Shown in pieces: positions 25,955 through 35,165 of a stretch of DNA of 64,000 nucleotides. The translations under genes and the position numbers were made by a program. This stretch comes from an uncultured Gemmiger sp. (lineage in GTDB: Bacteria > Bacillota > Clostridia > Oscillospirales > Ruminococcaceae). The notes beneath the pieces were generated by a model, which did no database searches, was not told where the DNA came from, and saw only the letters and a list, made by a program, of their open reading frames with translations. How positions within the stretch are numbered: the first letter of the stretch is position 1; each line of letters opens with the position of its first letter. The stretch is from positions 1 to 64,000 of the forward strand of contig CALXHQ010000006.1 of the NCBI GenBank assembly GCA_944388145.1, read 5' to 3'.

Positions 25955-28258
25955 TCACCTTTTCATCAAACCCAGCAGCGCTTCGTAGCTGTCCACCACC
26001 TCATAGACCACATCCCCGCCGCTGATGGCGCGGAAATGTTCGCGGGCGCAGTGAATCTTGGACTTTTCGATTTCGCGCAGCTGCATCGATTGCATCGTGC
26101 CCTTCGTCTCTGCCACAAAGTAGATGTGCTTGACCGTTCCCTCATAAAAAGCGATGGCCCAGTCCGGGTTATACCGGCCCACCGGCGTGGAGATGTAAAA
26201 GCCGCCGGGCAGTTTGACATACACGGCAACTTCGTGCGCAGCGTCCATCTCCTGAGCAAAATCTCGTTCGGTCTGCGAATCCGAAACCAGATAATCATAC
26301 AGATGCTTTTTAGTCTTGATGGCGTTATCGCCCAGTTTGCCTTTGATGGTAGGTTCTGTAAAGATACTGGTATCATAGCGATCATCCAGGCAGTGGTAGG
26401 TAATGTGCTGGATAATGGCCGTTGCCTTTTCATCGTTGATGAGCTGCGCCGCCTTGAGGATGAACTCTTCGGGGTTGTCTTTGAACTGGTCAAAGACAGC
26501 TTTCTGAATTCCTGTCAAGATCTGCACGACCGTATGGCGCGTCAGACCGGTTTCTTCCACCAGTTTGCCGATTAGATCATATTTCACAGCGCTGTTGACA
26601 GAAATGCGCCGCGCAGCACTGTACCGGCCCGTATCCGTTCTTTGGAAGGCTTCCCCGGATTCGAGGGCTTCTTTGGATCGGATCTTGTTCATTTCACCTT
26701 CTTCCACACGGAAATAAATCTTTCGAACATTCAGGTGCCGATCCAGCGCCTCCACACAGTGCCGGACAAGTTCTTCACTGTCGAATTCCACGGTGTATAC
26801 GGATTTGGCGTTGATGCGCTTCCAGAGCGCCTTAAACTGCGGCATAGCCAGCTTGTCACGGTCAACCTGCAATTCGATGTTGTTTTTGCGGGCATCTTCG
26901 ATTGTCACTGCCTTATCGCTGTAAACCGAATTCAAAATTTGCAGGACGCTGTCCTCATACCCGACCACTTCCGGTGCGAATTGAAGGTTGCCATTCCGGC
27001 GTTCGGTAAAGAATTTTTCCGTCAAGGTTCCACGACTGTCGATATAATCCTGCTTGATCAGGCCATAGATGATCGCATTGGCCATAGCCTTAAAGCCGGT
27101 ATCTTTATACCCTTCAATGAAATGTTCGTTGATGTCCAGAGCGATCCGCTTGATACGGGCATCGGTAGAGGTCAGACGGCGAATACTGCTCCATTTCCGT
27201 GAAAGATCATCCCGCTGCGCTTCCGTGAGCCGTTTTGTTGTCTGTTTAAACCAGAGGTCGATATTTGCCTCGTCAACATTCTGTTCTACAAAACGGCCCT
27301 CGTAAATGAGCGGAACAATGGCTCCATCCTCCACACCATCCTTGATGGTATATTTATGGATGAGCTTTCCGAACTTCGCCATGGTGTTCTTTTCTTTTTT
27401 CATCAAAGGAGTACCGGTAAAGCCGATGTAGCAGGCGTTGGGGAACACCGCTCTCATTTTAGTGGCCAGCAAGCCATAGTTGGAGCGGTGGCTCTCATCC
27501 ACCAGCAGAAACACATCCCGTGAAAAGTTCTTATGTTCCATTTTCTCAGCGGTGTTAAATTTATTAATGATGGTAGTGACCACATCCGCTTTGCCGCTAT
27601 TCAGCAGCTCCACCAGATTCCGTCCACTGGTGGCCCGAGCCGGATTTAGACGGGTGTGAGCAAAGGTGGCGTCGATCTGACGATCCAGTTCCTTGCGGTC
27701 AGTGACAACGACTACTTTCGGGTTACAGTCAGACAGTTCCATTAATATATACTTTGCCAGCATGACCATAGTCAGGCTCTTGCCGCTGCCCTGAGTGTGC
27801 CAGATGACGCCGCTTTGTCGGTTGCCCTTTTCGTCCGACTGTTGAATGGTCTTGATAATCTCTTTGATGGCGAAATACTGCTGATACCGGCAAATCTTCT
27901 TTACATTGGCATCAAAGAGGACAAAGTACCGGATCAGTTCCATGACCCGTTCTTTGCTGAACAGAGAAATCAAATTTCGATCCTGCTCTGTGGGGGTACG
28001 GTCAGTTACATGCCGGGCCAGTGCCTCCTCCAGAAAAGCAGTATCCTGCTCCTTCCAAACATTCCAGAACTTCTTAGGCGTGCCGGTGGTGGCATACTTC
28101 ACGGTGTTTTTATTGGTCGCCACTACAATCTGGGCAAACTTGTAGAGCTGCGGAATATATTCCTTTTGCTGGTTGCGGATGTTCTGCTCCACAGCCTGTT
28201 CTACGCTAATCTGGGGCGTTTTACACTCAATGACAGCGAAAGGAATACCGTTGATATG
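25955..28258 (-). pseudogene. hsdR: 5'-truncated type I restriction subunit HsdR
   Basis: The frame enters at about 28258 with INGIPFAVIECKTP, which is the ExK end of the HsdR nuclease core, and continues through the helicase motor: HTQGSGKSLTM (Walker A), VVVTDRKELDRQI, VDESHRS (motif II), GFTGTPLM, and a long C-terminal domain. The roughly 100 N-terminal residues holding the rest of the nuclease are missing, and an in-frame TAA precedes. No ATG lies before the conserved part. A GTG at 28192 would give 745 aa lacking the nuclease Lys. hsdM and hsdS are absent. Motor motifs are intact, so decay is recent or residual function persists. Confidence 0.85.
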
Positions 28259-28319
28259 GCCATCACCTTATCTCGTTTGTACCCAGAAATCGGACGGTCC
28301 ATTTTATGCGCTATAATTT

Positions 28320-28337
28320 CTAAGCTTTTATGCTTAG
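28320..28337. promoter_or_regulatory. Perfect operator-like inverted repeat O1
   Basis: CTAAGC-TTTTAT-GCTTAG, immediately downstream of the leftward promoter (-10 at 28345-28350). It has the same half-site and 6-bp spacer as the two imperfect sites in the promoters. Confidence 0.7.
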
Positions 28338-28344
28338 TATCTTT

Positions 28345-28373
28345 ATAATACTATACATATTGGCTTAGTTCAA
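28345..28373 (-). promoter_or_regulatory. Leftward promoter with embedded operator O2
   Basis: TTGAAC (28368-28373), 17 bp, TATTAT (28345-28350). Between the boxes lies CTAAGC-CAATAT-GTATAG (minus strand, 28351-28368). It faces the truncated hsdR and the Mrr-like gene. Confidence 0.7.
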
Positions 28374-28417
28374 GCCTTTTCAGAAAAATATTCTTAAATA
28401 AATTTGTTTAGATTCTC

Positions 28418-28446
28418 TTGACTTTCCTAAGCAAATATGCTATGTT
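28418..28446 (+). promoter_or_regulatory. XRE gene promoter with embedded operator O3
   Basis: TTGACT (28418-28423), 17 bp, TATGTT (28441-28446). CTAAGC-AAATAT-GCTATG (28427-28444) lies between the boxes, nearly the same sequence and position as O2 in the divergent promoter, suggesting autoregulation. Confidence 0.75.
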
Positions 28447-28481
28447 CACTATAAAGATCATCATAGATTGGAGTTGGACGT

Positions 28482-28970
28482 ATGGCCATCGGTGAGAGAA
28501 TCCACTTTTTCCGTTTGCTGCGAGGAATGACACAGAAATATCTGGGTATGGCCGTGGGCTTCCCCGAGAAATCCGCCGATGTGCGCCTGGCTCAGTATGA
28601 GACAGGATCAAGAACCCCTAAGGCAGAGCTGACGGCTGCCCTGGCCCAGGTACTGGATGTTTCCCCGCACGCACTCTCTGTCCCGGATATAGACTCCTAC
28701 GTTGGGCTCATGCACACCCTGTTTGCCCTGGAGGACAACTACGGGCTGAAAATCACGGAACAGGATGGCGTACTTTCCCTGCAAGTGGATTTCCGCAAGA
28801 ACAAGGATGCTGCCAGACTGCACGAGATGCTCTGGGCCTGGCGGGAGCAGGCTGCCAAGCTGGAGGCTGGAGAGATCTCTCAGGAGGACTACGACCGCTG
28901 GCGTTATCATTACCCGGAGTACGACAGCAGCCAGATCCGTGCCAAGGTTCCGCCGGAGGGTCTGCTCTGA
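28482..28970 (+). CDS. XRE-family transcriptional regulator
   Basis: A 162-aa protein with an N-terminal helix-turn-helix (GERIHFFRLLRGMTQKYLGM to ALAQVLDVSPHAL, residues 4-66) and a C-terminal region of about 90 residues (helical, LHEMLWAWREQAAKLEAGEIS) probably for dimerisation. GGAG lies 9 nt before the ATG. It is the only gene pointing rightward in the guaA island and diverges from the restriction genes, like C-proteins of restriction-modification systems. Operator-like sites in both promoters suggest it controls itself and them; that is inferred. Confidence 0.88.
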   Translation: MAIGERIHFFRLLRGMTQKYLGMAVGFPEKSADVRLAQYETGSRTPKAELTAALAQVLDVSPHALSVPDIDSYVGLMHTLFALEDNYGLKITEQDGVLSLQVDFRKNKDAARLHEMLWAWREQAAKLEAGEISQEDYDRWRYHYPEYDSSQIRAKVPPEGLL

Positions 28971-29038
28971 CCCTCTCATTTGTAGGCCACAGGAGAGCCT
29001 GTTTGTTGCACAAAATCAGTAAATTCAGATACATGAGA

Positions 29039-29256
29039 GCAAAATAAAAAAGGTCTAACTGATCAGCAAAAATCAGTTAGACCTTTTCTCTTAGAATAAA
29101 AATCCTGCGTATTCGCAAGCCACCCAAATCACCAGAATAACTCTGAATTTGACGGGTGCTATCAATCTGCTATCAAAGGGGAAATCTGAAATCCGAAAAC
29201 CCAGTGTTTATGCGGGTTTGCGGGCTCTCATATCCACTTTTTACTTATTCGAACTC
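29039..29256. repeat. Direct repeat B at the island's right boundary
   Basis: Partner of 24497-24713. It carries the hairpin AAAGGTCTAACTGAT/ATCAGTTAGACCTTT (29048-29085; a terminator in either direction), the GCTATCA pair at 29158-29175, an AAACCC/GGGTTT stem at 29198-29220, and the 30-bp core 29227-29256 that overlaps the end of guaA. Confidence 0.9.
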
Positions 29257-30789
29257 AATGGTTGCCGGGGGCTTGGTGGTGTAGTCGAACAGGACACGGT
29301 TGATATGTTTGACCTCGTTGACAATGCGGCCGGCAGCGGTCAGGATCGTCTGCTGGGGCAGCGGGGTGACCTCGGCGGTCATAAAGTCGGTGGTGGTAAC
29401 GGCGCGCAGCGCGATGGCGTAATCATAGGTGCGCTCGTCGCCCATAACGCCCACGCTGCGCATATTAGTCAGCGCAGCGAAATATTGATTGGGGCGCTGA
29501 TCCATAGGCAACTTATCCACTTCCTCGCGCCAGATGGCGTCGGCATCCTGCACCAAGGCAACCTTCTCAGCGGTGACATCCCCGATAATGCGGATGGCAA
29601 GACCCGGGCCGGGGAACGGCTGACGGTTGACCAAGTATTCCGGCAGCCCCAGCTCGCGGCCGGCCTGGCGGACTTCGTCCTTGAACAGATTACGCAGAGG
29701 CTCCACCAGCTCCTTAAAGTCCACCTTGTCCGGCAGGCCACCCACATTGTGGTGGCTTTTGATAACGGCAGCCTCACCGCCCAAGCCGCTCTCAACCACG
29801 TCGGGATAGATGGTTCCCTGGGCCAGGTAGTCGACGGCGCCGATCTTTTTGGCCTCCTCCTCAAAGACGCGGATGAATTCCTCACCAATGATCTTGCGCT
29901 TGGCTTCCGGCTCAGTCTTACCGGCCAGCTTGGAATAGAAGCGGTCACGGGCATCCACACAGATGAAATTGATGTCAAACGCTCCGCCCTCACCAAAGAC
30001 CTCGCAGACCTGCTCCCGCTCATTTTTGCGCAGCAGGCCATGGTCCACAAACACGCAGGTCAGCTGGCGGCCGACTGCCTTGGCCAGCAATGCAGCCAAA
30101 ACGCTGGAATCCACACCGCCGGACAGTGCACACAGCACTTTGCCGGTACCGATTTCCCTGCGAAGTTCTTCCACCGTACTGGCCACAAAGGAATCCATGC
30201 GCCAGGTACCCTGACAGCCGCAGACCTTGTAGACAAAATTGTGCAGCATCTGGGTGCCATGCTCGGTGTGCATAACTTCGGGGTGGAACTGCACGCAGTA
30301 CAAGCCGCGGGATACGTCCTGCGCAGCAGCCACCGGGCAGTTCGGCGTGTGTGCCGTAACGGCAAAGCCAGGGGCAGCCTGCTCAATGTAATCGTTATGA
30401 CTCATCCAGCAGACATTCTGTGCCGGCAGGCCATCGAACAGCGGGCTGGTGGTATCCAGATCCACCAGCGTCTTGCCGTATTCCCGCTCCGGAGCACGGG
30501 TGACCTTACCGCCCAGCATATGCATCATCAGCTGGCTGCCGTAGCAGATGCCCAAAATCGGCACACCCCAAGTGTAGATTTCCGGGTCGATGGTGGCCGC
30601 ATCCGGCAAATAGACGCTGTTGGGACCGCCGGTAAAGATGATCCCCTTGGGATTTTTGGCACGGATTGTGGCAAGCGGGGTGCGGTACGAGTAGATCTCG
30701 CAGTAGACGTTGCACTCACGCACGCGGCGGGCAATCAGCTGATTGTACTGGCCGCCGAAGTCAATGACAATGACAGTTTCCTGCTGCAT
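29245..30789 (-). CDS. guaA: GMP synthase (glutamine-hydrolysing)
   Basis: GuaA aminates XMP to GMP. The 514-aa protein has an N-terminal class I glutamine amidotransferase (catalytic Cys in [10 protein letters not shown], His in [10 protein letters not shown]), the ATP pyrophosphatase loop [13 protein letters not shown] and the C-terminal XMP/dimer domain ([12 protein letters not shown], ending TIEFE). The last four codons belong to the island attachment core, which leaves the protein intact. An extended -10 element (TGATATAAT, 30850-30858 on the minus strand) lies upstream; no purine riboswitch was seen. Confidence 0.98.
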   Translation of the reverse strand: MQQETVIVIDFGGQYNQLIARRVRECNVYCEIYSYRTPLATIRAKNPKGIIFTGGPNSVYLPDAATIDPEIYTWGVPILGICYGSQLMMHMLGGKVTRAPEREYGKTLVDLDTTSPLFDGLPAQNVCWMSHNDYIEQAAPGFAVTAHTPNCPVAAAQDVSRGLYCVQFHPEVMHTEHGTQMLHNFVYKVCGCQGTWRMDSFVASTVEELRREIGTGKVLCALSGGVDSSVLAALLAKAVGRQLTCVFVDHGLLRKNEREQVCEVFGEGGAFDINFICVDARDRFYSKLAGKTEPEAKRKIIGEEFIRVFEEEAKKIGAVDYLAQGTIYPDVVESGLGGEAAVIKSHHNVGGLPDKVDFKELVEPLRNLFKDEVRQAGRELGLPEYLVNRQPFPGPGLAIRIIGDVTAEKVALVQDADAIWREEVDKLPMDQRPNQYFAALTNMRSVGVMGDERTYDYAIALRAVTTTDFMTAEVTPLPQQTILTAAGRIVNEVKHINRVLFDYTTKPPATIEFE

Positions 30790-30876
30790 GGACTGCTCCT
30801 CTCTTTTCGATACACAGTTGGGCTTTCGCTCAAGTTTCTATTTCACGTTATTATATCACCTGAGCTGGCTGCTTGG

Positions 30877-31158
30877 CTAGTGGTTTTTCCGGCTTTCTGC
30901 AGCATCTTTCGACAGTTTCCGTTTTTTTCCATATCGGAGCAAGCCGCAGCGGATGAGCGACAGGAGAGCCACAAAAATTACTGTTGCCCCGCAGTTCACT
31001 AAAATGCCGGTATACCAGGGAGCCGACTGAATGGCATAAAGCCACGGATGGACGACATAGTCCCAACACTGCCAGACGGAACGTCCAATGCGGATGCCGA
31101 TTATTGCAAAGATAGCAAAAAAGATCCAGCGGCAGATTTTATTGATCAATTCCGCCAT
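30877..31158 (-). CDS. Small membrane protein, unknown
   Basis: MAELINKICRWIFFAIFAII opens a 93-aa protein with two hydrophobic helices (WIFFAIFAIIGIRIG and ILVNCGATVIFVALLSLI) and a basic tail. GAGGGGG immediately precedes the ATG; a longer in-frame start lacks one. No family recognised. It lies upstream of guaA on the same strand with an 87-bp gap that contains the guaA promoter. Confidence 0.6.
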   Translation of the reverse strand: MAELINKICRWIFFAIFAIIGIRIGRSVWQCWDYVVHPWLYAIQSAPWYTGILVNCGATVIFVALLSLIRCGLLRYGKKRKLSKDAAESRKNH

Positions 31159-31222
31159 TCCCCCTCTCTTCTGGCATTCCATAGATTGACACATAGCGCG
31201 CAGAAAAGACTGCTGCCTAATA

Positions 31223-31253
31223 CAAAAAAACCGCAGAACGGCAATCCTGCGGG
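31223..31253 (-). terminator. galK terminator
   Basis: CCGCAG/CTGCGG stem with a 10-nt loop followed on the minus strand by TTTTTTT. Confidence 0.8.
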
Positions 31254-31262
31254 AAATGGAGA

Positions 31263-32570
31263 TTATAGATTTGGCGTGACTTCAACAGCACCATAGTTGC
31301 GCACGTTGAGCACATAGCAGCTGCCTGTGCCGAAAATGCCGTCAATTGCTGCCTTGTAAGTATCCAGCAGGTCCAGCGGAACAAACGCCTGAATGGTGCC
31401 GGCAAAACCGCCGCCCTGCAGACGCCAGGCGCCGCGGCCGTTAAGTACCTTCTGGCTGACAGCAAGCGCCAGAGGAATCCCCTGCTCCCTGGGATTGGAA
31501 AGGCTGTAAGCATTTTGGTTGAATTCGAAGCTGGAATGCCCGCCCTCAATGATCAACTGGAGAAAGCGGTCAAAGTCGTCCTCACGCACCGCGTCACAGA
31601 GTTGAACCGCGCGGCGGCTGTCGTTGAAGAAATGGATGGCGCGAATAACAGCCCGATCACCGGTAACCTTGCGAATCTCGGGGATGGCCTTGTAGAATGC
31701 ATCCTCGTCCACTTGACGCAGGACCTTTTTGCCAAAAAAGGCGGCAACCGACTCCATCTCGCTGCGAATTGCGGCGTAATCATCGGTCAGGTCTGCATGG
31801 CTTCCCTTTGTATCACTGATGCACAGTGCAAAATTGTGTGCCGCCAGATCGAAGGCAACCGTGTCGACCATCGGCGCCGTAGGGTCCTTGAAGTCGATGG
31901 TGATGGCGCTGCCCACCGCACAGGCGGTCTGATCCAGCAGGCCGGACGGCTTGCCAAAGAAGACATTTTCGGCGTACTGGCCAATCTTGGCGATCTCCAC
32001 CTGGCTGAACGTTTCCATATCGTCATGGTTGAACTCGCCGCGGAGAATCGCTGCCATGTTGACCTCGAATGCGGCCGAACTGGACAGTCCGGAACCGCCC
32101 AGCACATTGCTGGTGGTATAGCAATCAAAACCGCCCACCTGGCCGCCCGCATTGACAAAACCAGCCGCAACACCGCGGATCAGGCCGGCAGTACAGCCCT
32201 CCTCCTCCGGCTGTGGGGCCAGAACCGAGAGATCAACGGTCACCATCTGGCCAAAGCCGTGGGATTTCAGGTGAATCACATTGCTTTCATTGGCCGAGAC
32301 CACCGACACCACGTCCAGGTCCACCGCAGCGGCCATCACAACACCGTTATTATGATCCGTATGGTTACCGCCAATCTCGGTGCGGCCGGGCGCTGAGTAT
32401 ATCCGGACCTGCCTTCCCGCACCAAAATAGTGTTCAAAACGCTCGATCGCATGAATGTAGCGTGCCCGTTGGGCCTTAACCGCCTCGTCCCGATCCGCGT
32501 ACAACTTGCAAAACGCGGCATCATACTGACCGGCTGCAATGTTCTGCTTCCATTCGATGGTTGTTGCCAT
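31263..32570 (-). CDS. galK: Galactokinase
   Basis: GalK phosphorylates galactose at C1 in the Leloir pathway. The 435-aa protein is slightly longer than usual (about 390) through N-terminal residues. Family motifs are GRTEIGGNHTDHNNG (substrate binding), GGSGLSSSAAFEV (ATP loop of GHMP kinases) and GGGFAGTIQAFV near the end. GAAAGGCG precedes the ATG. galE/galT are not adjacent. The divergent AraC gene is a candidate regulator. Confidence 0.95.
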   Translation of the reverse strand: MATTIEWKQNIAAGQYDAAFCKLYADRDEAVKAQRARYIHAIERFEHYFGAGRQVRIYSAPGRTEIGGNHTDHNNGVVMAAAVDLDVVSVVSANESNVIHLKSHGFGQMVTVDLSVLAPQPEEEGCTAGLIRGVAAGFVNAGGQVGGFDCYTTSNVLGGSGLSSSAAFEVNMAAILRGEFNHDDMETFSQVEIAKIGQYAENVFFGKPSGLLDQTACAVGSAITIDFKDPTAPMVDTVAFDLAAHNFALCISDTKGSHADLTDDYAAIRSEMESVAAFFGKKVLRQVDEDAFYKAIPEIRKVTGDRAVIRAIHFFNDSRRAVQLCDAVREDDFDRFLQLIIEGGHSSFEFNQNAYSLSNPREQGIPLALAVSQKVLNGRGAWRLQGGGFAGTIQAFVPLDLLDTYKAAIDGIFGTGSCYVLNVRNYGAVEVTPNL

Positions 32571-32611
32571 GTTGCATCGCCTTTCTCATTGGGGAACAAT
32601 TCCCGTAAACA

Positions 32612-32626
32612 TGAACAAGATGTTCA
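32612..32626. promoter_or_regulatory. Operator-like palindrome in the galK leader
   Basis: TGAACA-AGA-TGTTCA, a perfect 6-3-6 inverted repeat between the galK promoter and its start codon. A GGCGT-TT-ACGCC repeat lies about 10 bp away. The binding protein is unknown. Confidence 0.5.
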
Positions 32627-32681
32627 CACGATTTTTGGCGTTTACGCCAGTTTTGCCAATTCAGGGCCATTTCTATTCTCC

Positions 32682-32709
32682 AGTATAACAAATTTTGGCG
32701 GGAAGTAAA
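32682..32709 (-). promoter_or_regulatory. galK promoter
   Basis: TTTACT (32704-32709), 16 bp, TATACT (32682-32687), reading leftward. Confidence 0.6.
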
Positions 32710-32859
32710 CAGTTTTTTACGACGCCTTTATGGACTTTTGATGAATCTGCTGTTATAATAAGAATTAATGTGACTGCCGCCCGCTATACGCACTGTTTCA
32801 GGGGCGGGCGGCGGCACAGGCAGATTGTGTTTCAACCTGTTTTGGGAAGAGGGATCTTG

Positions 32860-33705
32860 ATGGCAAATGTAGCCAAACAATCGTACAAACAGAACTACAC
32901 GGATAACGTGGAACTGTCTATTTTCAATTGCGGACATGAATATTGCCAGCCCGGGCATACCTGGGGGCCCGGCATTCGGGATCATTACCTGATTCACCTG
33001 GTGGTAGCCGGCAAAGGCATTTACCAAGTGGGCGGTTCCTCCTTCACATTGGAGGAAGGAGATCTGTTTCTGGCAAAGCCCAACCAACTGATCACCTATG
33101 CGGCCGATCAGAACGATCCCTGGGAATATTACTGGGTGGGGTTTAACGGGGCTTGCGCCAACAAGCTGGTGCAACAGGCGCCTTTTACCGAAAATCGGCC
33201 CGTCCATCGCTGTAAGGACCCGCAAAAAGTGCAGGAGGCCCTGTATAATATCTATCTTGCCCGCGGCACCGAGCCCCAGAGCGAGGCGCTCATGACCGGC
33301 TACCTCTATATCTTCATGGCACACTTGATGGAGGAGGCCCGCGGTATGATGCCAAACGTGGGCAGTTCCAGCAGCCAATATGTGCTGTCCGCCATCAAGT
33401 ATATCCAGTTCAACTACTCCCACGACATCTCGGTGGATGACATTGCCAAGGCGGTGGGTGTCAGCCGCAGCCATTTGTACCGCGTGTTTATGGCCAATGT
33501 GGGGCAAAGTCCCATCGATTACCTTACGGATTACCGCATCAGTGAAGCCTGCTATCTGCTGAAAAACTCCAACCTATCTATTGCAGAAATTGCTGTGTCG
33601 GTGGGCTTTTTCGATCAGTTCTATTTTTCGCGGGTCTTCAAAAAGGTCAAAGGCGTACCGCCCAGCCGGTATCTGACAGCACTGGAGAAAAACCCGCAGC
33701 TATAA
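32860..33705 (+). CDS. AraC-family transcriptional regulator (sugar-responsive type)
   Basis: The start MANVAKQSYKQNYTDNVELS after GAAGAGGG gives 281 aa; the longer frame is upstream noise. Residues 20-110 are a cupin-like ligand domain (HLVVAGKGIYQVGGSSFTLEEGDLFLA). Residues 180-278 hold the two HTH units (DISVDDIAKAVGVSRSHLYRVF and LSIAEIAVSVGFFDQFYFSRVFKK). It is divergent from galK and could control it, by analogy with many AraC sugar regulators. The effector is unknown. Confidence 0.92.
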   Translation: MANVAKQSYKQNYTDNVELSIFNCGHEYCQPGHTWGPGIRDHYLIHLVVAGKGIYQVGGSSFTLEEGDLFLAKPNQLITYAADQNDPWEYYWVGFNGACANKLVQQAPFTENRPVHRCKDPQKVQEALYNIYLARGTEPQSEALMTGYLYIFMAHLMEEARGMMPNVGSSSSQYVLSAIKYIQFNYSHDISVDDIAKAVGVSRSHLYRVFMANVGQSPIDYLTDYRISEACYLLKNSNLSIAEIAVSVGFFDQFYFSRVFKKVKGVPPSRYLTALEKNPQL

Positions 33706-33727
33706 GCCTTTCACAATGCCATGTTTT

Positions 33728-33768
33728 TGCGGGCCTGCCAGGCCAAGCCGCCCGGCAGGCCCGCCATT
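33728..33768 (+). terminator. Terminator after the AraC-family gene
   Basis: GCGGGCCTGCC and GGCAGGCCCGC form an 11-bp stem followed by CATTTT. Confidence 0.7.
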
Positions 33769-33803
33769 TTGACGGTCGCAACGGCCGATGATGGAGGAAC
33801 AGT

Positions 33804-35165
33804 ATGCCGCTGAAAAAAAACCAGATCCTGGAACTTGATATTCTTTCGCTGTCCAGCGACGGCAACGGCGTAGGGCGCTTTGAGGGGCAGGCCATCTTTG
33901 TCCCCTGCGCTGCCCCCGGCGACAGGCTGCAGGTGCGCATCGTCAAAGTGTTGAGCCGGTACGCCTTTGGGCGGATCGAAGAGGTGCTGGTGCCCGGACC
34001 GGGTCGCATCGCGCCCGACTGTCCGGCCTTTGGTCCCTGCGGCGGCTGTGCACTGCGCCACATGAACTATTCCGCCGAGTGTGAGGCCAAAACCGCCTTT
34101 GTGCAGGACGCTTTTACCCGCCTGGGCGGGTTGGATGTGGAAGTTCAGCCCGCCACGCCCTCACCGGAGGCTGAACGCTACCGCAACAAGGTGCAACTGC
34201 CGGTGGGGCGCGATGCCAGAGGACGCATCGTCACAGGCTTTTATGCCGGGCGCAGCCACCGGATCATTCCCTGCCGTGACTGCCGCCTGCAGCCCGAATG
34301 GATGAATGGCCTGGCTGTGCGTGCCTGCGAGCTGTTTGAAAAACTTGGCGTGGAACCATACGATGAACAGACGCATTCCGGGTTGGTACGGCACTTGTAT
34401 CTGCGCCAGGGCTGGCACACCGGACAGCGGCTGCTCTGCTTTGTGCTGAATGGCACTTCTCTGCCCCACGAAAAGTCGATCTGCGCGGTGCTGGCGCAGG
34501 AATTTGACCTGACCACCGTGTTGGTCAATGAAAATACCGCCCGTACCAATGTAATCCTGGGCAGCAAGACCCGTACCGTGTTGGGACCCGGCTGGATCAA
34601 GGATGTTCTGGCCGGTGTGCCCTTAAAAATGGGCATACATGAATTTTATCAGGTTAACACCCCCGCCGCTGAGGCTTTGTACGCCAAAGCGCGGGAGCTG
34701 GCCGCTCTGCAGCCGAATGATTTTTTGCTGGATTTGTACTGCGGCATGGGGTCGATCGGACTGTCAATGGTCCAGGACTGCGGTCGTCTGGTTGGCGTGG
34801 AAGTTGTGCCCCAGGCGGTGGAGGAAGCCCGGCTGACCGCAAAGCGGATGGGTCTGCCGACAGACCGGGCCGAGTTCCACTGTCTGGACGCCGGCACTGC
34901 AGCCGCCGGGTTTGCCGCCGAAGGCAAACATCCCAATGTGGTTGTGGTGGACCCGCCCCGTAAAGGATGCAGTGCGGAGGCACTGAACGCTATTGTGAAG
35001 ATGTCGCCGCGCAGCATTGTGATGGTTAGCTGTAACCCGGCGACGGCTGCCCGCGATGCCCGCATTCTGGCAGACAACGGTTATGCCGTCCGGGCTGTGC
35101 AGCCCTATGACTTGTTCCCGAGAACAAAGCATGTGGAGACAATTTTGCTTCTCACCAGATCATAA
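33804..35165 (+). CDS. rlmD: 23S rRNA (uracil-C5)-methyltransferase RlmD/RumA family
   Basis: A 453-aa S-adenosylmethionine-dependent RNA methyltransferase. Residues 1-60 are a TRAM RNA-binding domain (ILSLSSDGNGVGRFEGQAIF). An iron-sulfur cluster motif follows (CPAFGPCGGCALRHM). The SAM site is DLYCGMGSIGLSM, and the catalytic loop is VVDPPRKGCS with the nucleophile in VSCNPAT. Firmicutes usually have several paralogues, so the exact uridine (747 or 1939) is uncertain. AGGAGGAA-type ribosome site present. Confidence 0.92.
   Translation: MPLKKNQILELDILSLSSDGNGVGRFEGQAIFVPCAAPGDRLQVRIVKVLSRYAFGRIEEVLVPGPGRIAPDCPAFGPCGGCALRHMNYSAECEAKTAFVQDAFTRLGGLDVEVQPATPSPEAERYRNKVQLPVGRDARGRIVTGFYAGRSHRIIPCRDCRLQPEWMNGLAVRACELFEKLGVEPYDEQTHSGLVRHLYLRQGWHTGQRLLCFVLNGTSLPHEKSICAVLAQEFDLTTVLVNENTARTNVILGSKTRTVLGPGWIKDVLAGVPLKMGIHEFYQVNTPAAEALYAKARELAALQPNDFLLDLYCGMGSIGLSMVQDCGRLVGVEVVPQAVEEARLTAKRMGLPTDRAEFHCLDAGTAAAGFAAEGKHPNVVVVDPPRKGCSAEALNAIVKMSPRSIVMVSCNPATAARDARILADNGYAVRAVQPYDLFPRTKHVETILLLTRS

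Larger units (their letters stand above)
24714..29256. mobile_element. Genomic island integrated at the 3' end of guaA
   Basis: The interval is bounded by two copies of a 30-bp sequence that includes the last four codons of guaA (TTA TTC GAA CTC on the plus strand), as expected for site-specific integration that restores guaA. Inside are an Mrr-like nuclease, a truncated hsdR and an XRE regulator, with AT-richer intergenic DNA than the flanks. Paired short direct repeats (GTTGCCAG-GGT-GTTGCCAG at 24815-24833; GCTATCA-ATCT-GCTATCA at 29158-29175) lie inside each end, resembling integrase arm sites. No integrase or relaxase remains. guaA is an established island target; that this is one is inferred. 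Confidence 0.75.

Noticed and set aside
28204-28302. 33-codon ORF (MDRPISGYKRDKVMA...) ahead of the hsdR remnant
   Set aside because: No ribosome site and it overlaps hsdR in another frame; more likely debris at the truncation point, though it could be the start of a lost gene.
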